Positions 1 through 7,729 of a stretch of DNA of 64,000 nt are shown in pieces. The DNA comes from Elusimicrobia bacterium GWC2_64_44. Lineage in GTDB: Bacteria > Elusimicrobiota > Elusimicrobia > Elusimicrobiales > UBA9959. The stretch spans positions 65,393 through 129,392 of the forward strand of contig MGUG01000054.1 of NCBI GenBank assembly GCA_001799845.1, given 5' to 3'. Positions within the stretch are counted from its first letter, which is position 1. The number at the start of each line of letters is the position of its first letter. The notes under the pieces were generated by a model. That model was given only the letters and a program-made list of their open reading frames with translations. It did not search any database and was not told where the DNA came from. A program made the position numbers and the translations under genes.

Positions 1-193
1 CTTCGGCTCGGCGGTGCTGGAATACCTCAACGCCGAGGGGCTGCAGGCGCGCGTGCTGCGGCTCGGCATTCCCGACGAGTACGTGGAGCAGGGCAAGCCG
101 GACGAACTGTACGCCGACACCGGCCTCACCGCCGAGAAACTGGCCGGGGCGGCCTCGGCCTGGCTGGCCGGCAGCAGCGCCGTAAAAATTTAG
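1..193 (+). CDS. dxs: 1-deoxy-D-xylulose-5-phosphate synthase, C-terminal end (partial)
   Basis: Only the last 63 codons are in the window; the reading frame is open from base 2 and stops at TAG 191-193. The visible part matches the end of the transketolase C-terminal domain of DXS, with the typical stretch [16 protein letters not shown] followed by a Y-A-D-x-G-L-T-A-E helix. DXS condenses pyruvate and glyceraldehyde-3-phosphate with thiamine diphosphate to start the MEP isoprenoid pathway in the cytosol. The catalytic domains lie upstream of the window and cannot be checked. A related transketolase-like enzyme is possible, but the 'G(I/L)PD-x-(F/Y)VE-x-G' signature favours DXS. The next gene starts 25 bases later in the same direction, so the two may be co-transcribed. 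Confidence 0.8.
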   Translation, partial: FGSAVLEYLNAEGLQARVLRLGIPDEYVEQGKPDELYADTGLTAEKLAGAASAWLAGSSAVKI

Positions 194-218
194 TCAAGGA
201 ACAGCTTAAGGAGTCATC

Positions 219-1091
219 GTGAACAAGAAACCCAAGATCAGCAAGGAAGTTCTGGCGCTGCGCAGGGCCAAGGCGTACCGTAAGGCCTACCTGGACCCGG
301 AATTCCTCAGCAGCGACGCCATGCGGCCGGTCCGCCTGCAGCTCGAGCTGCAGAAGCCGGAGATGACGCTGACGGAGCACGGCGTTAAGTCCACCGTCGT
401 GGTTTTTGGCAGCGCCCGCATCTGGGATCGTGAGCAATCCGAGGCCCGCATCAGCGAGGTGAAGGCGCAGCTGCGCAAGGACCCGAAGAACCCGGTCCTT
501 AAGAACAAGCTGGCCTCCGTGGAGCGCCTGCGCAGGTCCACCAAGTACTACGACGCGGCCCGCGACTTCGGCCGGCTGGTCTCGCAGTCCGAAGTGTTCA
601 GCGACCGCAAGCTGGTGGTGGTCACCGGCGGCGGCCCCGGCATCATGGAGGCCGCCAACCGCGGCGCGCACGACGCCGGCGCCAAGAACATCGGCCTCAA
701 CATCACGCTGGACATGGAGCAGGGCCCCAACCCGTACGTCTCTCCCGAGTTCTGCTTCCGGTTCCACTACTTCGCGATACGCAAGATGCATTTCGTCATG
801 CGGGCCCGCGCGCTGGTGGCTTTCCCCGGCGGCTTCGGCACCATGGACGAACTGTTCGAGGTGCTGACGCTGGTGCAGACCGGCAAGAAGACCCGCCTGC
901 CCATAATCCTGGTCGGCAAGGATTACTGGACCGATGTGATAAACTTCCCCAACATGGCCAAGTGGGGCTATATCTCCACGGAGGACCTCAAGCTGTTCTC
1001 CTACGCCGAGACCGGCGCGGAGATCCTCGCCCACATAGAGGCCTTCTACAAAGCCAACCACCCGCTGGTCAACGGGAAGGCGCGCAAGTGA
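219..1091 (+). CDS. LOG-family Rossmann-fold protein (TIGR00730-like nucleotide nucleosidase)
   Basis: A 290-residue cytosolic protein of the LOG / lysine-decarboxylase-like family. The two diagnostic motifs are visible: GGGPGIMEAANRG near residues 137-149 and PGGFGTMDELFE near 203-214, which together form the nucleotide-monophosphate site. Known members cleave the N-glycosidic bond of nucleoside 5'-monophosphates (cytokinin activation in plants, PpnN-type nucleosidases in bacteria). The roughly 100-residue N-terminal part is longer than in small LOG proteins and resembles the long bacterial form. The start is GTG at 219, chosen because AAGGAG at 208-213 is well placed. Its stop overlaps the start of the next gene by 4 bases. 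The older 'lysine decarboxylase' label should not be used. The substrate is not deducible from sequence. Confidence 0.88.
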   Translation: MNKKPKISKEVLALRRAKAYRKAYLDPEFLSSDAMRPVRLQLELQKPEMTLTEHGVKSTVVVFGSARIWDREQSEARISEVKAQLRKDPKNPVLKNKLASVERLRRSTKYYDAARDFGRLVSQSEVFSDRKLVVVTGGGPGIMEAANRGAHDAGAKNIGLNITLDMEQGPNPYVSPEFCFRFHYFAIRKMHFVMRARALVAFPGGFGTMDELFEVLTLVQTGKKTRLPIILVGKDYWTDVINFPNMAKWGYISTEDLKLFSYAETGAEILAHIEAFYKANHPLVNGKARK

Positions 1092-1372
1092 GCCGCGGGC
1101 GCGCAGCGGCGGCCGTGGGCCTGGCGGTCGTATCCGCCGGGCTCGCGGCCGCCGCCGCCGCGCTCATAGCTTTCTATCCGCCGCCGTCCACCTTCGCGGC
1201 GCTCTACCCTGCCGACAACGGGCATGTGCGCCCGGGCCGCTTCGCGGCGCCTGCCTGCAACGGCGTGCAGTGCCGCCTCTGCCCTTGGGACTGCTTTCTG
1301 CCGGAGGGCGCGCGCGGCCGCTGCAATGTGCGCGTCAACCACGGCGGGAAGATCAAGACGCTGGTCTACTAG
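1088..1372 (+). pseudogene. AmmeMemoRadiSam radical-SAM protein, N-terminal remnant only
   Basis: A 94-residue reading frame begins at GTG 1088, overlapping the previous stop, and has a hydrophobic N-terminal segment (about residues 6-28). After it comes a cysteine cluster (CNGVQCRLCPWDC), then a G-A-R-G-R-C-N-V-R-x-N-x-G-G-K segment ending LVY. This is the N-terminal metal-site region of the radical-SAM partner of Memo and AMMECR1. In the family the next residues lead into the CxxxCxxC radical-SAM barrel of about 250 further residues. Here a TAG follows LVY at once and the Memo gene begins about 20 bases later, so the whole SAM-binding barrel is missing. The other two frames after the stop do not restore it. 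It is most simply a deletion remnant, although a functional short membrane-anchored cysteine protein cannot be excluded. Confidence 0.7.
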
Positions 1373-1393
1373 CTGGCCGCCCCGGTGCGTGCA

Positions 1394-2911
1394 GTGAAAA
1401 AAACTATCCAGACCCTGTTCTTAGCCGCGCTGGCGCTGTTCGCAGCGCGGCCGGTCTTTGCGCGTGAGGCCTCGGCGGCGGGGAAATTCTATCCGGCCGA
1501 CCCGGCCGAGCTGGCGCGTACCGTGGATAAATACCTGGTCCCCTCCGGGCGGACCAGGCCGGCCGGGACGGTAGCGGCCGTGCTGGCCCCGCACGCCGGG
1601 TACGAGTTTTCCGGGCGCCTGGCCGGCATGTCTTACTGGTTCGCCGGGGACGACTACGAGACGGTGGTGATCCTCGCCACCGGCCATACCGAGGGGGTGA
1701 AGGGCGCCGCGCTGCTGGCCTCCGACTTCTATGAAACGCCCCTGGGCAGGGTGCAGCCGGACCGGGAGCTCGCCGCGGCGCTGGTCAAGGCCAGCCCGCT
1801 CTTCGAGGACAAACCGTCCGCGCACCTGCGCGAGCACGCCGTGGAAGTGCAGCTCCCTTTCCTGCAGCGCAAGCTGAAAAAACCCTTCAAGCTCCTCGCC
1901 GCCACGCTCAATACCGGCGACCCCGCCGCGCGGCGGGAGATAGGGACCGCGCTCGCCGCCGCCCTGAAAGGCCGGAAGGCGCTCCTCGTGATCTCGGCGG
2001 ATTTTTCGCATTATCCCTCCAAGGCCGACGCCGCGGCCGCCGACGGCGCCATGCGCCTGGCCCTGGAGGCCCTGGACCCGGACCTCCTGCGCAGCGCGGG
2101 CGTTTTCATGGCCGCCAAGCGCGTGCCGGGCCTGGAAACCTGCGCCTGCGGCGGCGCGGCGGCGGAAGCGGGGCTGATCGCCGCGCGCGGCCTGGGGGCG
2201 AAAAGTTTCCATACGCTGGCCGTTTCGGAGTCCAGCGCCGAGAGCCCGCGCGCCAAGCCGGACAGCGTGGTCGGCTACATCTCCGGACTCTTCCTGAAAG
2301 CGGGCCGCCCCGCGGACCTGGAGCTCAGCGCCGGGCAGAAAGACTTCCTGCTCAAAGAGGCCCGGGCGACCCTGGAGCGGGCCTTCTCCGGCGAGCCTCA
2401 GCCCGCCGGCCTGGCCGCGGACCCGCGCCTGAATCTTCCGGGCGCGGCTTTCGTCACGCTGAACAAGGGCGGGGCTTTGCGCGGCTGCGTAGGCACCGTG
2501 ACGCCAGAGCTGACGCTGGCCGACGCCGTGCGCTACGGCGCCTTCAGCGCCGCTTTCCGCGACGGGCGCTTTGCGCCGCTGGCTAAAGCTGAACTGCCGG
2601 AAGTGGAAATAGAGATCTCGGTGCTGTCGCCGCTGAGACCGGCGCAGCCGGGCGACATCCGTCCGCGCGCGCAGGGCGTGCTGCTGGAGCGCGGAGGCAA
2701 GTCCGGGCTTTTCCTGCCGCAGGTCTGGGACCAGATCCCCGGCAAGGAAGACTTCATGGGGGAACTATGCGCGCAGAAAGCCGGTCTTCCCAGGGACTGC
2801 TGGAAGGACCCGGCGGTAAAAATTTACTCTTTCACCGTGGATTCGTTCGAAGAGCTCCGCCGCCCTGCGGCCGGCGCGCCTAAAGAGGGGGACAGCCCCG
2901 CGCTTTTGTGA
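1394..2911 (+). CDS. Secreted Memo-AMMECR1 fusion (AmmeMemoRadiSam proteins B and A)
   Basis: About 505 residues. The N-terminus is a signal peptide (MKKTIQTLF, a hydrophobic run, then ARPVFA). Residues about 25-300 are a Memo domain, a dioxygenase-like fold, with PHAGYEFSG near 66, SADFSHY near 201 and a C-x-C-G-G motif near 251. Residues about 310-490 are an AMMECR1 domain with the invariant RGCVGT near 362. Memo and AMMECR1 are separate proteins in many species but are also found fused in bacteria; the biochemical role of the system is unsettled. The start could be GTG 1385 or GTG 1394; 1394 is preferred because it gives a compact signal peptide, and neither has a Shine-Dalgarno. It follows a broken radical-SAM partner and precedes membrane redox genes. 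Confidence 0.85.
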   Translation: MKKTIQTLFLAALALFAARPVFAREASAAGKFYPADPAELARTVDKYLVPSGRTRPAGTVAAVLAPHAGYEFSGRLAGMSYWFAGDDYETVVILATGHTEGVKGAALLASDFYETPLGRVQPDRELAAALVKASPLFEDKPSAHLREHAVEVQLPFLQRKLKKPFKLLAATLNTGDPAARREIGTALAAALKGRKALLVISADFSHYPSKADAAAADGAMRLALEALDPDLLRSAGVFMAAKRVPGLETCACGGAAAEAGLIAARGLGAKSFHTLAVSESSAESPRAKPDSVVGYISGLFLKAGRPADLELSAGQKDFLLKEARATLERAFSGEPQPAGLAADPRLNLPGAAFVTLNKGGALRGCVGTVTPELTLADAVRYGAFSAAFRDGRFAPLAKAELPEVEIEISVLSPLRPAQPGDIRPRAQGVLLERGGKSGLFLPQVWDQIPGKEDFMGELCAQKAGLPRDCWKDPAVKIYSFTVDSFEELRRPAAGAPKEGDSPALL

Positions 2912-2917
2912 TATTAT
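2889..2917 (+). promoter_or_regulatory. Candidate sigma70-type promoter for the polyferredoxin gene
   Basis: GGGACA (2889-2894), a 17-base spacer and TATTAT (2912-2917) lie across the end of the Memo-AMMECR1 gene. The ATG at 2926 is only 8 bases after the -10 box and has no Shine-Dalgarno, so transcription from here would give an almost leaderless message. The -35 match is partial. Confidence 0.4.
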
Positions 2918-2925
2918 TACAATAA

Positions 2926-4059
2926 ATGGAACCCACGGAGACCCCCACGCAGCGCGCACCCGCCGCCGCCCTCTTTGCCGCGCTGGTCTTCGTTCCCGTC
3001 CTTTTTTTCTCCTCGGTTATCGCCGGGCGCGAGATCAGCCGCCTGTACGCCCTGGCCTGGGCGCTCTTCGCCGGCGGGATAGCTTACGCTATCGCCGCCA
3101 CCGGCAGGGTTTCCTCCTGGCGGCGCGTTTTCTTCTCAACTTCGGCGCTCGCCTTCCTCGTCCACTTCAAGCTGGGCCTGGCCGGCAAGGCGTTCGATCC
3201 CACCTGCTTCAAGGATACCCCGTATTGCCATATAGCGATGGCGCCCTATTTCCTCAACTACCTCTACCAGCAGTACCTGGCCCTGATGAGCGCCGGCTGG
3301 AAGCTGTGGGGGCCGCTGACGCTGGGCGCGGTGTGGCTGTTCGTTACGCTGGCGCTGGGCCGCGGCTGGTGCTCATGGGCCTGTTTCTACGGCGGCATAG
3401 ACGACGGGCTCGCCGCCCTGCCGCGCCGGCCGCTGCTGCGCCTGGGGAGCTGGGCCCTGCGCCTGCGCGATCTCCCCGCCGCGCTGCTGATCTTCTTCAT
3501 GCTGGTCTCGCTGGCCTCCATGCTGCCGGTCTTCTGCCTGTGGTTCTGCCCCTTCAAGGTCACCGGAACGTTCCTCGACGCCGGCGGCTGGCAGCGGACG
3601 GCGCAGCACGCGCTGCTGTACTCGGCGCTGGCCGCGCTGCTGCTGGGCCCGCTGCTGACCAAGAAGCGCATCTTCTGCTCCTACCTTTGCCCCTTCGCGG
3701 CCTGGCAGGCTTTCTGGGGGCGCCTGAACCCTTTCCGCGTTACGCTGGACCCGGCGTTGTGCACCGGCTGTGTGAAATGCGCGCGGGCCTGCCCGATGAC
3801 CGCCATCAGCTGCGCGCCCGGCGGCAGGCCCGAAGTGAGCGCCTACTGCAACCTCTGCGGCGAGTGCCTGGAGGCCTGCCCGGGGGCGGGGTTTAAATAC
3901 ACGCTGTTCGGCCTTGAGCTGCCGAAGACGGCCGGCTTCTTTAAAGACCTTTTCACCGCTAAATTCTTCTACGTGTTTTCGGCGCTGACGCTGGGCGCGG
4001 CCTTCTCTTCACTCTGGGCCCCGGCCGCGCTGCGCGACATCGTTCATTGGGTCCGCTAG
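2926..4059 (+). CDS. NapH-like membrane polyferredoxin (4Fe-4S binding protein)
   Basis: A 377-residue inner-membrane protein with about six membrane segments. It has the NapH/CcoG-type layout: a WCSWAC motif near residue 148, CLWFCPFK near 204, CSYLCP near 251, then two consecutive 4Fe-4S clusters, CTGCVKCARACP near 280 and CNLCGECLEACP near 308. A last membrane helix follows. Such proteins pass electrons between the quinone pool or membrane donors and cytosolic or periplasmic partners. The next two genes, a zinc ribbon and a CcdA/TauE-like membrane protein, fit a shared redox role. The downstream gene begins 9 bases later with a strong AGGAGG. NapH itself is unlikely because no nap genes are nearby. 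Confidence 0.85.
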   Translation: MEPTETPTQRAPAAALFAALVFVPVLFFSSVIAGREISRLYALAWALFAGGIAYAIAATGRVSSWRRVFFSTSALAFLVHFKLGLAGKAFDPTCFKDTPYCHIAMAPYFLNYLYQQYLALMSAGWKLWGPLTLGAVWLFVTLALGRGWCSWACFYGGIDDGLAALPRRPLLRLGSWALRLRDLPAALLIFFMLVSLASMLPVFCLWFCPFKVTGTFLDAGGWQRTAQHALLYSALAALLLGPLLTKKRIFCSYLCPFAAWQAFWGRLNPFRVTLDPALCTGCVKCARACPMTAISCAPGGRPEVSAYCNLCGECLEACPGAGFKYTLFGLELPKTAGFFKDLFTAKFFYVFSALTLGAAFSSLWAPAALRDIVHWVR

Positions 4060-4068
4060 GAGGGGAAT

Positions 4069-4263
4069 ATGAAAGACGGCAAATGGCTGGCTCCGCGCTA
4101 CACCAGCAAGGAGATCTTCGAAAAGGACTTCGCCAAGCTCGACGTCTCGGGCATGGAAGTGAAGTGCCCCGGCTGCAAGGACGCCGTGCAGCTTAACCGC
4201 AAGAATCTCGCCAACCGGGCCGCCGGGTGGTGCAAGCGCTGCAACCGGGCCGTGGACATTTAA
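4069..4263 (+). CDS. Small zinc-ribbon protein of unknown function
   Basis: A 64-residue protein with a clear AGGAGG ribosome site just upstream. It has two Cys pairs, KCPGCK near residue 33 and WCKRCN near 54, spaced about 20 residues apart, as in a zinc-ribbon or rubredoxin-like knuckle. There is no signal peptide or membrane segment. The N-terminal half (PRYTSKEIFEKDF) is charged and probably helical. It sits between the polyferredoxin and the CcdA-like gene with gaps of 9 and 3 bases, so it is almost certainly co-translated with them. It could bind iron or zinc and act as a small electron carrier or an assembly adaptor. That role is only suggested by its neighbours; I do not recognise a named family. 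Confidence 0.65.
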   Translation: MKDGKWLAPRYTSKEIFEKDFAKLDVSGMEVKCPGCKDAVQLNRKNLANRAAGWCKRCNRAVDI

Positions 4264-4266
4264 AGC

Positions 4267-4887
4267 GTGCCCGCGCTGTTCTCCGAAGGGTTCCTGCTGG
4301 GGCTCTCCACCGGCTTCTACTGCCTGGCAGCCTGCCTGCCGCTGCTGGCCCCTTACCTGCTGGCGGAGGGGAAGGCCGCCTGGAAGTTCAACTTCGCCAT
4401 CTTCCTGCAGTTCCTCGGCGGCCGCTTCGCAGCCTACATGCTCTTCGCGCTCCTGGCGTCGCTGGCCGGCAAGGCCGGCCGCTACGCGCTGCCGGCGCAG
4501 CTCCTGCCCGCCTGCATGGCGGCCTGCGGCCTGCTGATGGTGTTCCTGGCCGCGGCCAGGGTCTCTGCCGGGGGGGCGCCCTGCCTGCTGAAGAAAGACC
4601 TGAGCCCCTGGTTCAAGCGGCTGCCGCTGGCGCTCGGCTTCGTCACCGGCATCAACGTCTGCCCGCCGTTCGCGGCCGGTTTCATACGCCTTCTGGAGAT
4701 GGCGGACATCCCGAAGGGGTTCGCCTACTTCGGCGGCTTTTTCGGCGCGACCTCCCTCTTCATCGCCCCGGTGCTGCTGGGCACGCCCTGGCTGGGCCGC
4801 CGGGCCAACGAGATCGGCCGGCTTACGCTGCTGCTGGCGGGTCTCTGGTACTCCTTCCTCGGCCTGAAGGGGCTGCTGGTTAATTGA
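4267..4887 (+). CDS. CcdA/TauE-SafE-like six-helix membrane protein (UreH-domain type)
   Basis: A 206-residue hydrophobic protein with about six membrane helices, starting at GTG 4267 three bases after the previous stop. The first helix carries FYCLAACLPLL with two cysteines near residues 19 and 23. A further Cys-Pro pair (INVCPPF) lies near residue 136. Paired Cys/Pro in the first and fourth helices are typical of the DsbD/CcdA superfamily, which carries reducing equivalents across the inner membrane. Its place behind a NapH-like polyferredoxin fits thiol or electron transfer. The alternative is the sulfite-exporter-like UreH_2 branch, which shares the fold. The gene ends 17 bases before a terminator hairpin and is the last of its operon. 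Confidence 0.68.
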   Translation: MPALFSEGFLLGLSTGFYCLAACLPLLAPYLLAEGKAAWKFNFAIFLQFLGGRFAAYMLFALLASLAGKAGRYALPAQLLPACMAACGLLMVFLAAARVSAGGAPCLLKKDLSPWFKRLPLALGFVTGINVCPPFAAGFIRLLEMADIPKGFAYFGGFFGATSLFIAPVLLGTPWLGRRANEIGRLTLLLAGLWYSFLGLKGLLVN

Positions 4888-4904
4888 CATTCGTCATAGG
4901 CCTT

Positions 4905-4930
4905 AGGGCCCAGAACCGGCTGGGCCCTTT
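4905..4930 (+). terminator. Intrinsic terminator of the redox operon
   Basis: A perfect 9-bp stem AGGGCCCAG / CTGGGCCCT (4905-4913 and 4920-4928) with loop AACCGG. Only a short T run follows, so termination may be moderate. It separates the redox block from the carboxypeptidase promoter. Confidence 0.65.
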
Positions 4931-4934
4931 GGTC

Positions 4935-4964
4935 TTGCCAAACTTGCCCTTTGGGTCCTATAAT
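4935..4964 (+). promoter_or_regulatory. Sigma70-type promoter of the carboxypeptidase gene
   Basis: TTGCCA (4935-4940), an 18-base spacer and a consensus TATAAT (4959-4964). The predicted transcript would begin near 4971 and leaves about 40 bases before the ATG at 5010, with GGAG at 4996-4999 as the ribosome site. Confidence 0.65.
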
Positions 4965-5009
4965 TAGTATAGATTGATTATAGTCAACAGCCTGCGGAGA
5001 GCTTACAAC

Positions 5010-6293
5010 ATGTATAAACTGATACTATCCCTCGTCCTGGCAGTCAGCGCGGCGCCCGTGTTTGCCGCGGAAACCCCTTCTTACGACCAGCTTTTAGGCC
5101 AGCTCACCAGCGTGCAGGGAGAGATCCCGCTCGCGCCGGTGGCCGACAAGGCCGCTTTCGCCGCGGAGACCGAAGGCCGCTACTGGGTCACCGTCAAGGC
5201 GGCCGACAAGCGCGCCCGCACCAAACTGCTGGAAGCCGGCTTCGACATAGTAGAGATCAACGGCGATAAAGTGAGCGGCATCGCCGGCCCCGAGCTCATG
5301 GGGCTGCTGTCCTCCAAATCTTACGGTCTGGTCGAAAAGACGGCGCTCGCCGCCCTGGTGCCGGACACCAAGGACTTCCCTTCCCAGGACGCCATTTACC
5401 ATAACTACCAGGAAACCTACGACCTGCTCAAGCAGCTGGCCTCCGCCAATTCCGATATAGCCTCGCTGTTCTCCATCGGCAAGACCGTGGAAGGCCGCGA
5501 CATCTGGTGCCTGCGCCTCAATTCCTCCGTCAAGGGCGAAGGCCCCAGCACCAAGCCCGGCGCCTTCTTCATGGGCAACCTGCACGCCCGCGAACACCTG
5601 ACCACCGAGGTTTCGGTGCTGCTGGCCGCGTGGCTGCTGGAGCACCGCAACGACGCCGACGTGAAGAAATACCTCTCTACCCTCGACATCTACATCGCGC
5701 CGATGGCCAACCCCGACGGCTCCGAGTACGACATCAAGACCGGCAGCTACCAGTATTACCGCAAGAACATGGCCAAGAACGCCGACAAGTCCCGCGGCGT
5801 GGACCTTAACCGCAACTTCGATTCCTGGTGGTGCGAGGCGGGGGCCTCCACCTATCCCGGCTCCGACACCTACTGCGGCCCCAGGGCCTTCTCCGAGCCC
5901 GAGAGCCAGCACCTCAAGCGCTTCTTCGAGGGCCGCCGCAACCTGAAGACTCACATCACCTACCACTCCTACGCCAGCGAGATCCTCTACCCGTGGGGCG
6001 GCAATGAAGCCGACGTCCCCAATGACAAGGACAAGCGGGCTTTTATCAAGATCGCGACCGAAATGGGGAAACTTACCAACTACGCTCCCACCAAGTCCAG
6101 CGACATGTACGTGGCCACCGGCGACAGCGCCGACTGGGTCTACGCCGCCACCGGCGCGCTGGCCTTCACCTTCGAACTGGAGGGCCGCGGCTTCTACCCC
6201 GGCGCCGCCATAGTAAAGGGCGCCGTGGAGCGCAACATCAAGGCCGCGGTGTACCTGCTGAGCGTGACCGACGACCCTTATAAGGTAATATAG
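5010..6293 (+). CDS. Secreted zinc carboxypeptidase, M14 family
   Basis: A 427-residue exported protein. The ATG at 5010 is chosen because it begins a standard signal peptide (MYKLILSLVLAVSAAPVFA) and has a GGAG about 10 bases upstream; an in-frame upstream extension lacks these. M14 zinc and catalytic features are visible: HAREH near residue 192 (the HxxE zinc pair), GVDLNRNFD near 265, the third zinc ligand in YHSY near 319 and the catalytic glutamate in FELEG near 389. A propeptide-like region fills residues 20-120. The enzyme should remove C-terminal residues from peptides outside the cytoplasm, probably in nutrient uptake. The gene has its own promoter and terminator and appears monocistronic. 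Confidence 0.93.
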   Translation: MYKLILSLVLAVSAAPVFAAETPSYDQLLGQLTSVQGEIPLAPVADKAAFAAETEGRYWVTVKAADKRARTKLLEAGFDIVEINGDKVSGIAGPELMGLLSSKSYGLVEKTALAALVPDTKDFPSQDAIYHNYQETYDLLKQLASANSDIASLFSIGKTVEGRDIWCLRLNSSVKGEGPSTKPGAFFMGNLHAREHLTTEVSVLLAAWLLEHRNDADVKKYLSTLDIYIAPMANPDGSEYDIKTGSYQYYRKNMAKNADKSRGVDLNRNFDSWWCEAGASTYPGSDTYCGPRAFSEPESQHLKRFFEGRRNLKTHITYHSYASEILYPWGGNEADVPNDKDKRAFIKIATEMGKLTNYAPTKSSDMYVATGDSADWVYAATGALAFTFELEGRGFYPGAAIVKGAVERNIKAAVYLLSVTDDPYKVI

Positions 6294-6311
6294 CCGCAGG
6301 CGGCTGAGCCG

Positions 6312-6337
6312 AAAAGCCCGGGCCTCCCGGGCTTTTT
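6312..6337 (+). terminator. Intrinsic terminator after the carboxypeptidase gene
   Basis: An 11-bp stem AAAAGCCCGGG / CCCGGGCTTTT (6312-6322 and 6326-6336) with a 3-base loop and a T run. It is a strong hairpin, nearly symmetric and potentially bidirectional. Confidence 0.85.
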
Positions 6338-6383
6338 GCTTGTTTGACCGGCCCGCCGTATAAAAGATACGATTTTTTTAAAG

Positions 6384-6794
6384 ATGATACGCTACCGCTT
6401 CCTGAAGAACCCCGACGATAAAACCCTGGACCAGCTGACGGCCCTTTACGCCGAGCAGGGCTGGTGGGACAAGTCGGACAGCCGCGCCATGCTGCGCCGC
6501 ATCGTGCGGGACAGCCACTGCTTTTTGGCGGCTTTCGAGGGCGGCCGCCTGGCGGGCATGGGCCGCGCCGTGAACGCCCTCTCGAAGGAAGCCTACATCC
6601 ACGACGTAGCCGTCTTCGCCGACTTCCGCGGCCGGGACGTCGGCTCCGGGCTGGTGCGGCGGCTGACCGCCCGCCTCCGGGATGACGGCATACGCTGGAT
6701 AGGCCTGATAGCCAGCGGCGGCTCCGCCCCGTTCTACCGCTCGCTGGGTTTTTCCACACCGGCCCGCAGCGCCGCCATGACTAAAAATGTTTAA
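6384..6794 (+). CDS. GNAT-family N-acetyltransferase
   Basis: A 136-residue cytosolic protein with the GNAT fold. The beta4 strand DVAVFADFRG and the acetyl-CoA pyrophosphate loop R-G-R-D-V-G-S-G are at about residues 72-90, and the C-terminal FYRSLGF element is near 116. The acceptor substrate cannot be predicted. The gene begins 46 bases after the terminator. A weak TTGACC (6344-6349) / TACGAT (6368-6373) pair lies upstream, only 10 bases from the ATG, and no Shine-Dalgarno is visible. Its end overlaps the next gene by 8 bases, implying coupled translation with the DUF2156 protein. Confidence 0.9.
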   Translation: MIRYRFLKNPDDKTLDQLTALYAEQGWWDKSDSRAMLRRIVRDSHCFLAAFEGGRLAGMGRAVNALSKEAYIHDVAVFADFRGRDVGSGLVRRLTARLRDDGIRWIGLIASGGSAPFYRSLGFSTPARSAAMTKNV

Positions 6795-7692
6795 GAAACT
6801 GCAGCCCCACGATTACCGGCACCTGAAGCCCTGGTTCGACGGGCAGCTCTACCCGCTCTGCCCCTACTCGCTGGCCTCCATGATGATCTGGAGCGGCTGC
6901 CTGCACGAGGCCTTCTGGCGCGAGGACGGCGGAACGCTGTTCCTTTCCGAAGTCGACATCGAAGACAAGTCCCGCCGCCGCATGCTGCTGCCGCTGCTGC
7001 GGCCTTTCCGCTATCCCACGCCGCGGGAACTGGCCGAGGCTGCCCGCGCGCTGGATTTCCCCGGCTACCATTACGTGCCGCAGGATTACGTGGAGATCAT
7101 AGGCGCGGACAACCTGTGCTGCTACTTCACGCTGCAGGAAGAGGACGGCTACGGCGACTACGTCTACAGCGCCGCGGACCTGGCCCTGCTGAAGGGGCAC
7201 AAGTATTCCAAGAAGCGCAACCTGATCGCGCAATTCCTGAAGGCCTGCGGCCCCGCCGCTGCCGTGAAGCCGCTGGAGGGGGAGTGCCTGCACGCCTGCC
7301 TGCAGCTGTTCGACCACTGGGAAAAAGTCAAGGGCGGCCCGGTGATAGAGGCCATTCCCAACTGCGAGCGCAAGGCCATCGTCAACGCGCTCGAGCATTT
7401 TAAGGAGCTGGAGATGTCCGGCGTGGCCGTGGAACTGGACGGCCGCATGGCCGGCTTCGCCTTCGGCTCGCGCCTGACGGCCGACACCTGGACGCTGAAT
7501 TTCGAGAAGGCCGACCCCGGGGTCAAGGGACTGTACCAGTATCTCGACAGCGAGGCCGCCAAGGCCGCCCCGCCCGGCTACTCCGTGCTGAACAAAGAGA
7601 ACGACCTGGGCCTGCCCGGCCTGAAAAAGGCCAAGGAATCCTATTTCCCGACGCGGGTGATCAAGTCCTATATCCTTACCTTGAAGAGCTGA
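6787..7692 (+). CDS. DUF2156-family (lysyl-transferase-like) protein
   Basis: A 301-residue soluble protein resembling DUF2156, the GNAT-related catalytic fold found at the C-terminus of phosphatidylglycerol lysyltransferase (MprF). Typical features are the N-terminal L-x-P-W-F / P-x-C-P-Y-S-L-A region, the KGHKYSKKRN basic stretch near residue 136, and a C-terminal G-L-K-K-A-K-E-S-Y-x-P segment. No membrane flippase domain is attached, so it acts as a stand-alone enzyme or uses another acceptor. Aminoacyl-tRNA-dependent lipid or peptide modification is the family-level guess. It overlaps the preceding acetyltransferase gene by 8 bases, and the promoter of the next gene is embedded in its last codons. 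Confidence 0.8.
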   Translation: MFKKLQPHDYRHLKPWFDGQLYPLCPYSLASMMIWSGCLHEAFWREDGGTLFLSEVDIEDKSRRRMLLPLLRPFRYPTPRELAEAARALDFPGYHYVPQDYVEIIGADNLCCYFTLQEEDGYGDYVYSAADLALLKGHKYSKKRNLIAQFLKACGPAAAVKPLEGECLHACLQLFDHWEKVKGGPVIEAIPNCERKAIVNALEHFKELEMSGVAVELDGRMAGFAFGSRLTADTWTLNFEKADPGVKGLYQYLDSEAAKAAPPGYSVLNKENDLGLPGLKKAKESYFPTRVIKSYILTLKS

Positions 7693-7709
7693 CCCGCGTC
7701 TGTTATAAT
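7681..7709 (+). promoter_or_regulatory. Sigma70-type promoter of pgeF
   Basis: TTGAAG (7681-7686), a 17-base spacer and consensus TATAAT (7704-7709). The -35 lies in the last codons of the DUF2156 gene. A purine-rich ribosome site (GGGAAGGGGG) precedes the ATG at 7730. Confidence 0.7.
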
Positions 7710-7729
7710 CGTTTCGGGAAGGGGGAAAA

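Noticed and set aside
1373-1470. Possible frameshift restoring the radical-SAM barrel
   Set aside because: Neither of the other two frames after the TAG shows the expected DPIEKKP or CxxxCxxC region, and the Memo signal peptide begins at once.
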